62,753 nucleotides of DNA from Lachnospiraceae bacterium (lineage in GTDB: Bacteria; Bacillota; Clostridia; Lachnospirales; Lachnospiraceae), in NCBI GenBank assembly GCA_009911035.1, contig QXWO01000034.1:1-62753 (forward strand). The letters are read 5' to 3'. Shown here piece by piece: positions 1-8,010 of this stretch. The number at the start of each line of letters is the position of its first letter. Positions within the stretch are counted from its first letter, which is position 1. The position numbers were made by a program, and so were the translations under genes. A model generated the notes under the pieces. The model saw nothing but the letters and a program-made list of their open reading frames with translations. It did no database searches and was not told the origin of the DNA.

Positions 1-8
1 TTTATTTA

Positions 9-52
9 GGGAATTTCCTACGCTTTTTTCGGGGAATTCCAACGCTTTTTTC
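9..52 (+). repeat. Two tandem 22-bp repeats, candidate TnsB-binding sites
   Basis: Positions 9-30 and 31-52 are adjacent 22-bp copies with three mismatches; both end in ACGCTTTTTTC and begin GGGAATTTCC or GGGGAATTCC. Tandem sites of about 22 bp are typical of the inner part of Tn7-family ends. The motif shares GGAATTTCC and T5-G3-AA elements with repeats near tnsA. The assignment is inferred. Confidence 0.5.
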
Positions 53-68
53 AGGTATTCTTAGTGTA

Positions 69-422
69 TCATAAACAATCAGTCTTGTCAGCTCCTTCCA
101 CAGCTATCATAGAATATTCTTCTTTGATACTTTCATCCAGTCTGTTCATACAAACACATGGCTTCTGATCTTGGGTAAATAATCCCATCACATATTTGAA
201 TCCATAGATAAATCCCTGACGCTCACTTTCCACACCAAACTCCGCTACTACTTTTTCCAGTCCTATCCACTGTTTATGGGCTTCCTCATCATCCGCACTT
301 AAAAGATCGCTCATGGCGTATGCTTTTACCTTCTTCATTGCTTTCTCTGTTTCCGGAAGGTCTGCATAATCCTTTTCTCCTGAAAGATAATTGTAAATCT
401 TGTCAATGGCACTTATGTTCAT
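69..422 (-). CDS. DUF6809 family protein, transposon cargo
   Basis: A 117-residue soluble protein of unknown function resembling the DUF6809 family, which is common on mobile elements of Firmicutes. It has no signal peptide or membrane segment. Mostly helical sequence is followed by a small cysteine-containing patch (CVCMN) near residue 90. The start is supported by GGAAAGGAAGTGAGAAA just upstream of the ATG. It is the outermost cargo gene visible, next to the candidate transposon end repeats. No function can be assigned. Confidence 0.65.
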   Translation of the reverse strand: MNISAIDKIYNYLSGEKDYADLPETEKAMKKVKAYAMSDLLSADDEEAHKQWIGLEKVVAEFGVESERQGFIYGFKYVMGLFTQDQKPCVCMNRLDESIKEEYSMIAVEGADKTDCL

Positions 423-671
423 TTTCTCACTTCCTTTCCTGATACGGCATACTTCAATTCATTACTTTTGCTTTTTAACTCCATCTCTAAAAATCTCCTT
501 AAAAAGAAATCCCCATGCCATTACTGGCATAGGGACTATTTATAGTGTCATGATAAGAATATATATTCACAAAGGTATCGCATACGCCTATCACAAGTCG
601 AGAAAGTTATGCTGCCCATTTCTCCAATCCATAAATTTTATACATCTGAAATGATATGACTATTTCTCTTA

Positions 672-823
672 TTAGATATCTGTAGATTCCTCTTCTGATT
701 CTTTTAATAGCCAAGATGTACCCAGTTCAACCTCCATGAATTCCTGCAGAATGTCTTAAAGCTATCCTTGGACAGGCTATAAACATCAGCTACGCTGTTT
801 AGGTTGTTTTCTGCGATAATCAG
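672..823 (-). pseudogene. Possible decayed gene fragment
   Basis: The 423-881 gap has no intact gene. On the minus strand, two reading frames joined by a frameshift near 738 give a plausible protein tail: one reads IIAENNLNSVADVYSLSKDS, then another reads EFMEVELGTSWLLKESEEES before a stop at 672. This could be the remnant of a small regulator or cargo gene. The evidence is only the coding-like look of the two frames. Confidence 0.22.
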
Positions 824-881
824 TCAGATTTATTCCTATGCTGCTAGCACAAAAATCCACCTTTTCGATTGTTTTCAATAA

Positions 882-2033
882 TTACAAATTATAAATCAAT
901 TCATCAAGGTTGCTAATCTCGTCTTCAGAAATTTCTAACTTTGATATTTCTTCTAAATTGTATGTTGCTACGAACATTATCGGATCTCTGATCATATTAG
1001 AAAAATGTATATTTATCTCTGTTGTCCTTTTATGTAACTCTTCAAAATCAATTTTAACTATATTCTTAGCAGTACATTTTCTATAAGCCATTTTTCTATA
1101 AGCCATTTTTCTAATAGCCGAATCAGTTATCAATTGAGATATATTATCATGCTCGTCCATCACAAAAATTCTCATTGATGTCATTAACTGTAAACTCTCA
1201 ATTCCTATATATGTACTACAAAAAATTTCTGAGAAAGGAGTATTTTCTTCAAATTTTACCAGCTCTTTTAATGCATACTCATCACACAAAATTTCTTCAA
1301 TCAAATCATCTCTTTTATAAATAGATTCAAACATCAAATCATTTTCTTTCTCTCTATTTTCTTCCAACCTCTCCGTCAACACTTCTATATATGGTTCAGA
1401 TTCCATTTTCTCTGATTCCTCATCATCCGAAAGTGCCTTCATTGCATCATTCAAAAAAGTAGTTGCTACTTCTTTAGCAGGCAATTCTCCCTCGTATATC
1501 CAATATTTCAAAATTTCCAATCTCTTTTCTAAAATTAACAGTTCCTTTTTTTCAGGTGAAAATTGCGAAAATTTCCAATGATATATTTCATGTAATAAAA
1601 TAAATTTCTCTTGTAAAAATGTAGTTCTTAGTCTACTTTCTAAATCAACATCATTTTTAAAGCTCTTTGCACTTTCTCGATTTAACACATATGCACATGC
1701 GCATAATGCTGCCATCTTACGCTCTCCCATATAATGAAAAATTTCAGCAAAGCACTTATATGCATATACAATAGAGTCAAATTTATGTGTTGAATTATAA
1801 AACAATCTATTAAACATATTCAAAGTCTGTCCAATATATTGATCATATATAATAAATTCTTGATTTTCTAAAGCTATAAATTCACAAGTTCTTTCAGAAG
1901 TATAACATGTTTTTAAAGTGGGAAAGTACGAATCATCCACAAACATTTCTGAATATATTTTCTGATAAGTAGAATCTAAAAACGCTTTTCCTTTACTAAA
2001 TCTACTAGTTTCAATATAATCAGTAATATTCAT
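882..2033 (-). CDS. HExxH zinc metallopeptidase-like protein (cargo)
   Basis: A 383-residue A+T-rich protein I cannot place in a named family. It carries a zincin signature HEIYH at residues 148-152. About 95 residues later comes EEILCDEYAL (246-255), which could provide the third acidic zinc ligand, as in M48/M78-type peptidases. It has no signal peptide or clear membrane span, so it is probably cytoplasmic. It lies 8 bp downstream of the small membrane protein gene at 2042-2359 and is surely cotranscribed with it. The start has AAGGATAAAGATAATA before the ATG. A tandem 15-bp duplication (1073-1107) repeats the residues RKMAY. It may be a toxin or defence effector; this is inference from the peptidase motif and the mobile location. 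Confidence 0.6.
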   Translation of the reverse strand: MNITDYIETSRFSKGKAFLDSTYQKIYSEMFVDDSYFPTLKTCYTSERTCEFIALENQEFIIYDQYIGQTLNMFNRLFYNSTHKFDSIVYAYKCFAEIFHYMGERKMAALCACAYVLNRESAKSFKNDVDLESRLRTTFLQEKFILLHEIYHWKFSQFSPEKKELLILEKRLEILKYWIYEGELPAKEVATTFLNDAMKALSDDEESEKMESEPYIEVLTERLEENREKENDLMFESIYKRDDLIEEILCDEYALKELVKFEENTPFSEIFCSTYIGIESLQLMTSMRIFVMDEHDNISQLITDSAIRKMAYRKMAYRKCTAKNIVKIDFEELHKRTTEINIHFSNMIRDPIMFVATYNLEEISKLEISEDEISNLDELIYNL

Positions 2034-2041
2034 TATTATCT

Positions 2042-2359
2042 TTATCCTTTTTTCCTAACATTCTTTTCTGCTCTATCTACTTCATATAATTTTTCTAATA
2101 TCTCTAAAATATTTTTTTCATCTATTCCTTTTATTTCAATTCCTTTATGTTTTATGACAATATGTTTTTTAGAATTAATAAAAGCTACTACAACACCAGC
2201 TACAGCTGGTATCGCTACTTTTGATAAATCAATTAATAACTGTATCATCTCAGGATCTCCCTGAAACTTATGTCCCACCAAACACTGAATATGGGTATTT
2301 TCCTTTACTAATTCATTTACCATTTTTCGATCTTCTGATAATACTTCTATACAGATCAT
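2042..2359 (-). CDS. Small membrane protein, EACC1-like
   Basis: A 105-residue protein. Residues about 42-63 form a hydrophobic span (LLIDLSKVAIPAVAGVVVAF). A beta-rich segment follows with KHIVIKHKGIEIKGIDEKNI, then a helix ending LEKLYEVDR. The layout (N-terminal segment, GDPEMI turn, membrane helix, short beta hairpin, terminal helix) resembles the EACC1 'effector-associated constant component' described next to variable effectors in bacterial conflict systems. It precedes the protease-like gene by 8 bp and has a strong AGGAGGAAGAA site. The resemblance was judged by eye and could be wrong; the protein might simply be a membrane-anchored partner. Confidence 0.4.
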   Translation of the reverse strand: MICIEVLSEDRKMVNELVKENTHIQCLVGHKFQGDPEMIQLLIDLSKVAIPAVAGVVVAFINSKKHIVIKHKGIEIKGIDEKNILEILEKLYEVDRAEKNVRKKG

Positions 2360-2799
2360 TTCTTCCTCCTATCAATTACAACAATAATTCACAATTTCAA
2401 TATACCATACTTTATCACTATTAAAAAGTATAGTATTTTACAACTAACTCACTATCGACAAAACAACATATTATTCACTCTCTCTGTAATATATATTTCA
2501 TAACAAAGTATTTTCAAATCGTAACCATTAATGACCTTATGATCGTATTTTTTCATAATTTCTTGATAACCTAATATTACTGTGAAATGACGTCATAAAA
2601 TAAAATCCATTTACTCCACACAAGATGCCTTATTTACAGTTTCAGAGCAAACAGGTATCATATGTTTGGTTCATACTATCATCTATCATATACCCCTTAT
2701 ATATGTAAATTATAACATATCTTTGAATTTTTACAACTTTACATAGCAATACAACTCATCATTACCTTTAACCAACCTACAAAAAATCACAGTTCTTTA
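2360..2799. other. A+T-rich intergenic region inside the Tn7-like element
   Basis: No credible gene lies in these 440 bp between the tniQ stop and the cargo operon start. The stretch is very A+T-rich and probably holds the promoter of the EACC1-like/protease operon. A perfect 10-bp palindrome ATGACGTCAT at about 2586-2595 is the only distinctive site seen. Confidence 0.4.
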
Positions 2800-4143
2800 C
2801 TAACATACATTTAGCCACTTCACAATCCGATCCACAGTCTCAACATCCGCATGCTTCCCCAAATAAGGAATAACCGATTGCATATTCTTCTTTTTCACCC
2901 CAGATATCTTCCGAATATCAGTCCAATGAAATGGCTCACCTTCTTCTTTCAACTTCCGATAAGCCCAAACAATCTTCCTGGCCCAACTCTCCGGATATGA
3001 TTCTGTATACCTTTCCATAATAGCCTTACATCTTGGCATATTCTCCAACTGATGCCCCAGCAATCCCATTTCCCGATACACAAGTCTTTCCGATACTCGC
3101 TCTGGTCTACCATTTTCATTACCAGTCCCATCATACACACCTTTAGCAAGCTTTTCTAATATAGGAGCCATTTCCATATCCATCGTCTCCCAATCTACAG
3201 TAACAACCTCTTTCATATAATGACTATTCTGCTCTTGCTGAATCTGCTCCACAGTCAATGAAGGATTAATCAATTCCTCTGCTCTCATCCCCAAGAAAAA
3301 AGCAATCTGACAAATAACCGAAAAATCATAGTAGTCTCTCAGCAACGCTCTCTGTATCTGGTGCATACTCGCTACATTACACATACCTATACTTCTGTAA
3401 AACTCACTCATATCATCCGCAAACATCTTCGTATACCTGCTCCGCCCAGAAGGTTTCAGATATTTTGTTCGACTCATCCCATCATACAGAATAGAGCTAA
3501 TCGGAACATCATTCTCAAAATCCATAGGAGCATCAAATACCGAACCTAAATATTCTGAGAATTGGATTACCAATGGATCACTCTCAATAACAGTTTCACT
3601 ATTACCTATGTAACTTTCTGCCGGAAAAAATGTATAGCTCTGCTCACTCTTTGCAGGAACAGTTGATTCCTTAAGCCTGCATTTATGCTTCGTACATATA
3701 CTCACATTCCTGATCTGATGCTTCCTGTGCCAGTATGCTTCACCATACCTTTCCCTGTCCTCTCTGGTACACATAGGACAAAACCTCAAATATTGTTCCC
3801 CTTCATTCCTCGGAAGTACACAAAACAAATGATGTACATCACATGGCTCATGCCCTAAACGATACAGCGCATCTTTCTTCTGTTCTAAAGGAATAAACCG
3901 TGCATATTGAGGATACATGGTATGATCCACAACCAGCTCATCCATAGGATATATTTTTTCAATCTGTTCTATAGCTCCATGATTTAAGTTCCCGATAAAT
4001 TCTTTATTCAGATAATCTGACTTCTTACAATACAGCTCCTGCAATGCCATCTTATGAGAAAAACAGCCCGAATGTACATAATATCTGCAGAACCAGCTAT
4101 ACACCAGTTCATCAGGATAAATTGTCGGCATATATGCAATCAT
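2800..4143 (-). CDS. tniQ: TniQ/TnsD-family target-selection protein
   Basis: A 447-residue TniQ-domain protein of the TnsD type, expected to recognise a fixed chromosomal site and recruit TnsC. The N-terminus PTIYPDELVYSWFCRYYVHSG is characteristic of TniQ. A zinc-finger-like set follows: C122 and C125 (FCPMC), then C150 and H153 (CTKHKC). The C-terminal 250 residues are helical, with a HTH-like region at FHWTDIRKISGVKKKNMQSV. The ATG overlaps the tnsC stop by four bases (ATGA), implying translational coupling. It is longer than the TniQ of CRISPR-associated elements, which favours site-specific DNA recognition. It is the last gene of the tns operon. Confidence 0.88.
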   Translation of the reverse strand: MIAYMPTIYPDELVYSWFCRYYVHSGCFSHKMALQELYCKKSDYLNKEFIGNLNHGAIEQIEKIYPMDELVVDHTMYPQYARFIPLEQKKDALYRLGHEPCDVHHLFCVLPRNEGEQYLRFCPMCTREDRERYGEAYWHRKHQIRNVSICTKHKCRLKESTVPAKSEQSYTFFPAESYIGNSETVIESDPLVIQFSEYLGSVFDAPMDFENDVPISSILYDGMSRTKYLKPSGRSRYTKMFADDMSEFYRSIGMCNVASMHQIQRALLRDYYDFSVICQIAFFLGMRAEELINPSLTVEQIQQEQNSHYMKEVVTVDWETMDMEMAPILEKLAKGVYDGTGNENGRPERVSERLVYREMGLLGHQLENMPRCKAIMERYTESYPESWARKIVWAYRKLKEEGEPFHWTDIRKISGVKKKNMQSVIPYLGKHADVETVDRIVKWLNVC

Positions 4144-5390
4144 ACCGCTACCTCCACCACTGGCATATGTACCTTCAATAACTGCACAATATCCCCATTT
4201 TCAGTTTTAGCATCCTCTACCAATCCAGCAATCGTAAAATCTCCGCTATGCTTTTCTTCTGCAGAAGTCCTTACATCCGTAACCGTAACAGATACTTTCT
4301 TTTTAAGCTTAGAAGTCTGCTTTTTCTGTTCCATATGTATAAACCCATGCAACATAGATAACCTCTGCTGATATGCTTCATTTAATGCTTCCAGATTAAG
4401 AACTTCTTTACCACTTAATATAGCAATCTCCTGTGCATCATGGATCAGAGACACTACCACCGATATATTCCCAGAAGTATGTTCATAAAGCCATTCCACA
4501 ATCCCATCAGTAATCTCCGTTTTCTGTTTCACATACTGATAGGAAAACACAATCTCACAAAAATTTCTGAAATCCGTACCATACTCCATCACATCATAAC
4601 GTAACCCCAATGACCTTCTGGCAAGCTGTACCGCCTGTTCAAAGAACACTGCGCTTTCAGGCGTTCCCACCATGCAGATTGATATACCACTGTTATTGAT
4701 AAGCTGGGTAAGCATACCCACAAGGCTCTTTCCATTCTTACTGTTACATACATTCTGAATCTCATCCACCACCAGTAGTCCTATATGATTAAGCGCAACC
4801 TGACTGACACTCCCGATCAGCATATCCGTTGTAGTTCTGGCTCGCAATGCGTTCTCATAGTACTTACTCTCAATCATTTCATCTACCTTCCGCAGTATCT
4901 CCAACAGCATCCCCTTTACAGAAGAATCAAAAGGACACTGTACACAGATACATGGAATAATCTTCGTATATGGATTCTCAACCTCAATCACTCTGTTTTC
5001 AGTAATCAACCTAATCGCTCTGCTGATAGCTGAACTTTTGCCAATACCGGATGCACCAATAATCGTAAAGCTGTCAGAACCGCCCATAATACCACTATAC
5101 TCCTGCTGTATAACAGCTTTGTAATTCTGATTCTTCTGCTGTACAGCCAGTTTCGTACCTTTCTTTTGCAATGACCGCAATAATGCCAGATACATTTTAC
5201 TGTAAATCTCCAATGACATTTGAGAAGGTACATATATCCTGTAAAGATCAGAAAGCGCCATAAGTCGCACAGGAACATCTTCAGTACGAATCGTATCATC
5301 GTATTTTGGTAAAACTTCCAGTGCTGAAAACAGATCAGCACCTGATTTCATTGACGGTAAAATGTGCATAATATCTGAAAGATCAGCCAT
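4140..5390 (-). CDS. tnsC: TnsC-like AAA+ ATPase, transposition regulator
   Basis: A 416-residue AAA+ ATPase that links target choice by TniQ/TnsD to the TnsAB transposase. Walker A is GASGIGKSS at 112-120 and Walker B is LLVVDE at 205-210. A sensor-like GTPESAVFF motif follows. The N-terminal about 100 residues and the C-terminal tail after residue 340 probably contact partner proteins. The start is preceded by AGGAGGGGAGTT and overlaps the tnsB stop by 8 bp; the stop overlaps the tniQ start. The family is recognised from motifs and operon position. Confidence 0.88.
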   Translation of the reverse strand: MADLSDIMHILPSMKSGADLFSALEVLPKYDDTIRTEDVPVRLMALSDLYRIYVPSQMSLEIYSKMYLALLRSLQKKGTKLAVQQKNQNYKAVIQQEYSGIMGGSDSFTIIGASGIGKSSAISRAIRLITENRVIEVENPYTKIIPCICVQCPFDSSVKGMLLEILRKVDEMIESKYYENALRARTTTDMLIGSVSQVALNHIGLLVVDEIQNVCNSKNGKSLVGMLTQLINNSGISICMVGTPESAVFFEQAVQLARRSLGLRYDVMEYGTDFRNFCEIVFSYQYVKQKTEITDGIVEWLYEHTSGNISVVVSLIHDAQEIAILSGKEVLNLEALNEAYQQRLSMLHGFIHMEQKKQTSKLKKKVSVTVTDVRTSAEEKHSGDFTIAGLVEDAKTENGDIVQLLKVHMPVVEVAV

Positions 5391-7215
5391 GATAACTCCC
5401 CTCCTTCATGTAATCCTGATGGTTCTTCATCTGCTCTCTTTTTCTGGTACTGCGGATATTCTTCATGTGTATATCCCTATGAGTACCGACACTGCCAGCA
5501 ATGGCTTCTATATGCTGTGCAAGATCAATCTGCGCCTGTAAATTGTTCCTCATTTCATTCTTGGTAATAGCCCTCTGGTCACTTTGTAATTCCTGTATTT
5601 CAACTAAATCTTTTCCCTTAAAACGAGATCCTATCAAAGTAAATTCAGTATAAATCCCATTCTCAATCACCCATACAGAGGTAACATCCTCCGGATTATA
5701 AGCCACAGTTACAGTACCACCAGTCAGGTATTGCTCTGTATATCCCTCACAATGATAACGCAGCTTATTTACCTTCAAACCTGTTCTCCCAAATTTCCCT
5801 ACAGTCCTCGGTAATAGTGTCAGCATCAGCTCCCTGCTACCTACATTTATTAAATTTGCTCCTATCTGTGACTTACTCCACTCCCAGATACAGGATGCGT
5901 AAGGCTTTACTCTATCTGCAATCATAGCTTCTGTATAAGGAAAGTTTTCTATGATCCGCCTTGAATTATAATAGATCATACAATGCAAAATAATCTTTTC
6001 AAAATCCATCATTGTTAAACATGCATCCTTCCGGTAATCATGCGCCCCTCTCTCCTGATAGTCAGGTTCGATCACACCTTTACCCTTCAGATGCTTCTTA
6101 TATGTGTCCTGAATCAAGTCAAAGAATTTCTCTACCAATCCTTTCAGCTCTGGTCTGTATGATGGAAGATTAACCACCGTAACACCCAGCTCTGCAATCT
6201 GTTCAAAGTTCTCCGATTTATATTCACTCCCCATATCGGTAACAAACGTAGCTGGGAGCCTATCACAATCCCAATCTTCTTTCTGAATAGAAATACCAAA
6301 CCTTTTACACCATGCCACCTTATCAGCAATAATATTCAGCATCAATCCTCTAAGACTGTATACTCCACCTTCCCATGAAAGAGAATAACCACAGCACAGA
6401 CTACTATAAGCATCTATACAGGCTGTCAAAATCGGTCTGCCAACCAGATTTCCTTCCTCATTGATCAGGTAAATATCACACACCGTAGCATCCAGCATCC
6501 CTACACCGACTGCAGGTGCAAACTCCTGTACTCCCTCACCAACAAGAGGACGATTATTCCTCTGATAATTCTTCAATCCATCCCTTGAAATATAGAAGTT
6601 CTGCATCTTCCTTGTCTTACGATAAAAATATCTGAACTGATAGAAGGATGGATATTCTTCTCCCAATACTCCCATAGCATCACAATACTTCTCTTTGAGC
6701 ATCATTGTGTATGCAGTCATAAGAGATTGCTTCTTTGTCGTATAGAAAAACTTATTTAACGCCCAACGCATATGCTTCTCGTCCTGCGTCAGTTCCTTTT
6801 CATCCTTACGTTTCTTAGGTGCAAGCACTGTTATATCCATATAGCTCAAATACAAACAAAGATAATTCCTGATTGTCTGTTTTGATATCTTATATTCTAC
6901 AGATATGGAACAAATCAGTTTAGAGCGCATCTTATCATCCGCTATGAAAGAAACAACAGGTGCAATCATTGTATACCGTTCATGCATAACCTTCCTCTGG
7001 TCTGCATCCAGAGCATCAGTATCTCTTATGATATCAACGCTACTAATCTCAAATAACTCTCCATCCGTACACCCAACATAAGATTCCAGCAACTCTGATT
7101 CCATCCATACAGGCATTTTCCTGTTAATGCAGTCAATCACAAAAACTCTCTCCTGCTGAATATCCAATACTCGGACTATGTTATCACCAGAACGCAACAG
7201 ATCATACTTCTTCAT
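5383..7215 (-). CDS. tnsB: TnsB-like DDE transposase
   Basis: The transposase subunit, which binds the transposon ends and joins 3' ends to target DNA. Residue numbers count from the TTG codon one position upstream of the chosen ATG. An N-terminal HTH (SKQTIRNYLCLYLS, about 112-125) is followed by a retroviral-integrase-like core with D243 (GMLDATVCD), D328 (FVTDMGSEY) and E363 (PELKGLVEKFFD), a DD(35)E triad. The C-terminal Mu-type beta-barrel region begins around 480 (RELMLTLLPRTVGKFGRTGL). I start at the ATG at 7215, which has GGGGGTTGGTTATTG upstream. The start overlaps the tnsA 3' end, and the stop overlaps tnsC by 8 bp. Length is normal for the family. Confidence 0.92.
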   Translation of the reverse strand: MKKYDLLRSGDNIVRVLDIQQERVFVIDCINRKMPVWMESELLESYVGCTDGELFEISSVDIIRDTDALDADQRKVMHERYTMIAPVVSFIADDKMRSKLICSISVEYKISKQTIRNYLCLYLSYMDITVLAPKKRKDEKELTQDEKHMRWALNKFFYTTKKQSLMTAYTMMLKEKYCDAMGVLGEEYPSFYQFRYFYRKTRKMQNFYISRDGLKNYQRNNRPLVGEGVQEFAPAVGVGMLDATVCDIYLINEEGNLVGRPILTACIDAYSSLCCGYSLSWEGGVYSLRGLMLNIIADKVAWCKRFGISIQKEDWDCDRLPATFVTDMGSEYKSENFEQIAELGVTVVNLPSYRPELKGLVEKFFDLIQDTYKKHLKGKGVIEPDYQERGAHDYRKDACLTMMDFEKIILHCMIYYNSRRIIENFPYTEAMIADRVKPYASCIWEWSKSQIGANLINVGSRELMLTLLPRTVGKFGRTGLKVNKLRYHCEGYTEQYLTGGTVTVAYNPEDVTSVWVIENGIYTEFTLIGSRFKGKDLVEIQELQSDQRAITKNEMRNNLQAQIDLAQHIEAIAGSVGTHRDIHMKNIRSTRKREQMKNHQDYMKEGSYHG

Positions 7216-7549
7216 CAATAACCAACCCCCAATCCGTTACTCCATGTCTGATCCAATACTCCCTTGATGCATCTAACAGCTTCACCGTCAATGGCTTCAT
7301 CAGAAACTTTCGAAATACACACTCACGTACCATTAAATCACCATCTGCCTTTGTACAAACAAAGTCTGATGTATACTCTCCAACATCCAACCCATCCAGA
7401 AGAACATTACATCTGATTTCCTTAACCTCATCACTCTCCTGCAGAAGATCAGCATAAGCATACTGAATGGCATCATATGTCCTGCATACATCAGAACACT
7501 TTCCGATCATCCTCTTTTCGCATCTTCCTTTGAAATTCTTCTTCCTCAT
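7202..7549 (-). CDS. tnsA: TnsA-like endonuclease (short form)
   Basis: A 115-residue TnsA N-domain-like nuclease expected to nick the 5' ends so that the element moves by cut-and-paste. The core reads YTSDFVCTK...LMVRECVFRKFL...KLLDASREYW...HGVTDWGLVID. The D of TSDF and the E of VREC sit where the PD-(D/E)xK residues fall. It lacks the C-terminal domain of E. coli Tn7 TnsA (about 270 residues), as is common in short TnsA-like proteins of Firmicutes. The frame is open to 7729, but the upstream 60 residues are unlike TnsA and overlap the end repeats. The ATG at 7549 follows GGATGGGAGG, so I start there. It is the first gene of the tns operon. Confidence 0.75.
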   Translation of the reverse strand: MRKKNFKGRCEKRMIGKCSDVCRTYDAIQYAYADLLQESDEVKEIRCNVLLDGLDVGEYTSDFVCTKADGDLMVRECVFRKFLMKPLTVKLLDASREYWIRHGVTDWGLVIDEEV

Positions 7550-7582
7550 CCTTCGCAAAACCTCCCATCCGGGAACATCCTG

Positions 7583-7718
7583 CATTTTCCCAAAAACAGC
7601 TCCCAAAAATGAAATCATACCACTTTTGGGGATTTGGGAAATTCCTTTTTGGGGAAATGAAAAACCAGAAATCCAGCATTTACAAGGCTTCCATACACGT
7701 TCCCATTTTCCCAAAAAC
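7583..7718. repeat. Repeated TTTTTGGGGAA motifs, candidate TnsB sites at the tnsA-side end
   Basis: The 15-mer CATTTTCCCAAAAAC occurs identically at 7583-7597 and 7704-7718. Related copies lie between: TCCCAAAAATG near 7601, and inverted forms CTTTTGGGGATTTGGG near 7623 and CTTTTTGGGGAAATG near 7645. Clustered repeats upstream of tnsA are what a Tn7-family right end should contain. Orientation is mixed, so site boundaries remain uncertain. Confidence 0.5.
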
Positions 7719-7738
7719 ATTAGAAACAAATATCACCA

Positions 7739-8002
7739 TGTCGTAGGGCATTGCAATTTATTCTATATCAGGCACCTAAAAGGCACTTTCGTTTATCCAC
7801 TTTACCACGTGAAAGTGTGCCCCTACTCCATGGTGATCTTCTATGCAGTACGTTCCTAAAAATCCTGTGTTTATGCGGGGGAAAGGATAGTCCCGAGGAC
7901 AAAAATAAGACCCTGCATCCTTACTTGCAAGGTCTTATTTTTCTATGTCGGGGGCTAGATGTGTTTGCCTTATTATAGAATAAATTTCAATGCCCTACGA
8001 CA
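7739..8002. mobile_element. 264-bp MITE-like element with 29-bp terminal inverted repeats
   Basis: Positions 7739-7767 and 7974-8002 are inverted copies of a 29-bp sequence beginning TGTCGTAGGGCATTG, with one mismatch. The interior has no gene longer than a few codons, but has a strong hairpin at 7901-7942. TGT...ACA ends, perfect inverted termini and lack of coding capacity fit a miniature element or internally deleted IS. I see no clear target-site duplication (CACCA on the left, CTTAT on the right). It lies exactly between the Tn7-like end and the ppdK stop codon. Confidence 0.6.
7901..7942. terminator. Strong bidirectional hairpin terminator inside the MITE-like element
   Basis: AAAAATAAGACC at 7901-7912 pairs perfectly with GGTCTTATTTTT at 7931-7942 across an 18-base loop. 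Because A- and T-runs flank the stem, it could end transcripts from either side. For ppdK, transcribed leftward, it is the first convincing terminator after the stop codon. Confidence 0.65.
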
Positions 8003-8010
8003 CTTATATT

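Larger units (their letters stand above)
1..7738. mobile_element. Tn7-like transposon, one end and core genes (left end outside window)
   Basis: Four overlapping minus-strand genes encode TnsA-like, TnsB-like, TnsC-like and TniQ/TnsD-like proteins in the order A-B-C-TniQ, the arrangement of Tn7-family elements. Short repeats that could bind TnsB lie outside tnsA (7583-7718) and at the far side (9-52). The cargo seen is a DUF6809 gene and a two-gene protease/EACC1-like unit. No CRISPR array or cas gene is present, so targeting presumably rests on TniQ/TnsD. The exact right terminus is unproven: an ACA at 7727-7729 or the junction at 7738 are both possible. The left terminus is not in the window. 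Confidence 0.8.

Noticed and set aside
7550-7729. N-terminal extension of tnsA
   Set aside because: The frame is open, but the sequence matches no TnsA and covers the end repeats; the ATG at 7549 has its own ribosome site.
7861-7930. Structured RNA gene or riboswitch inside the 264-bp element
   Set aside because: The only robust structure is the terminator-like hairpin; no known RNA motif was recognised, and the flanking inverted ends explain the region better.
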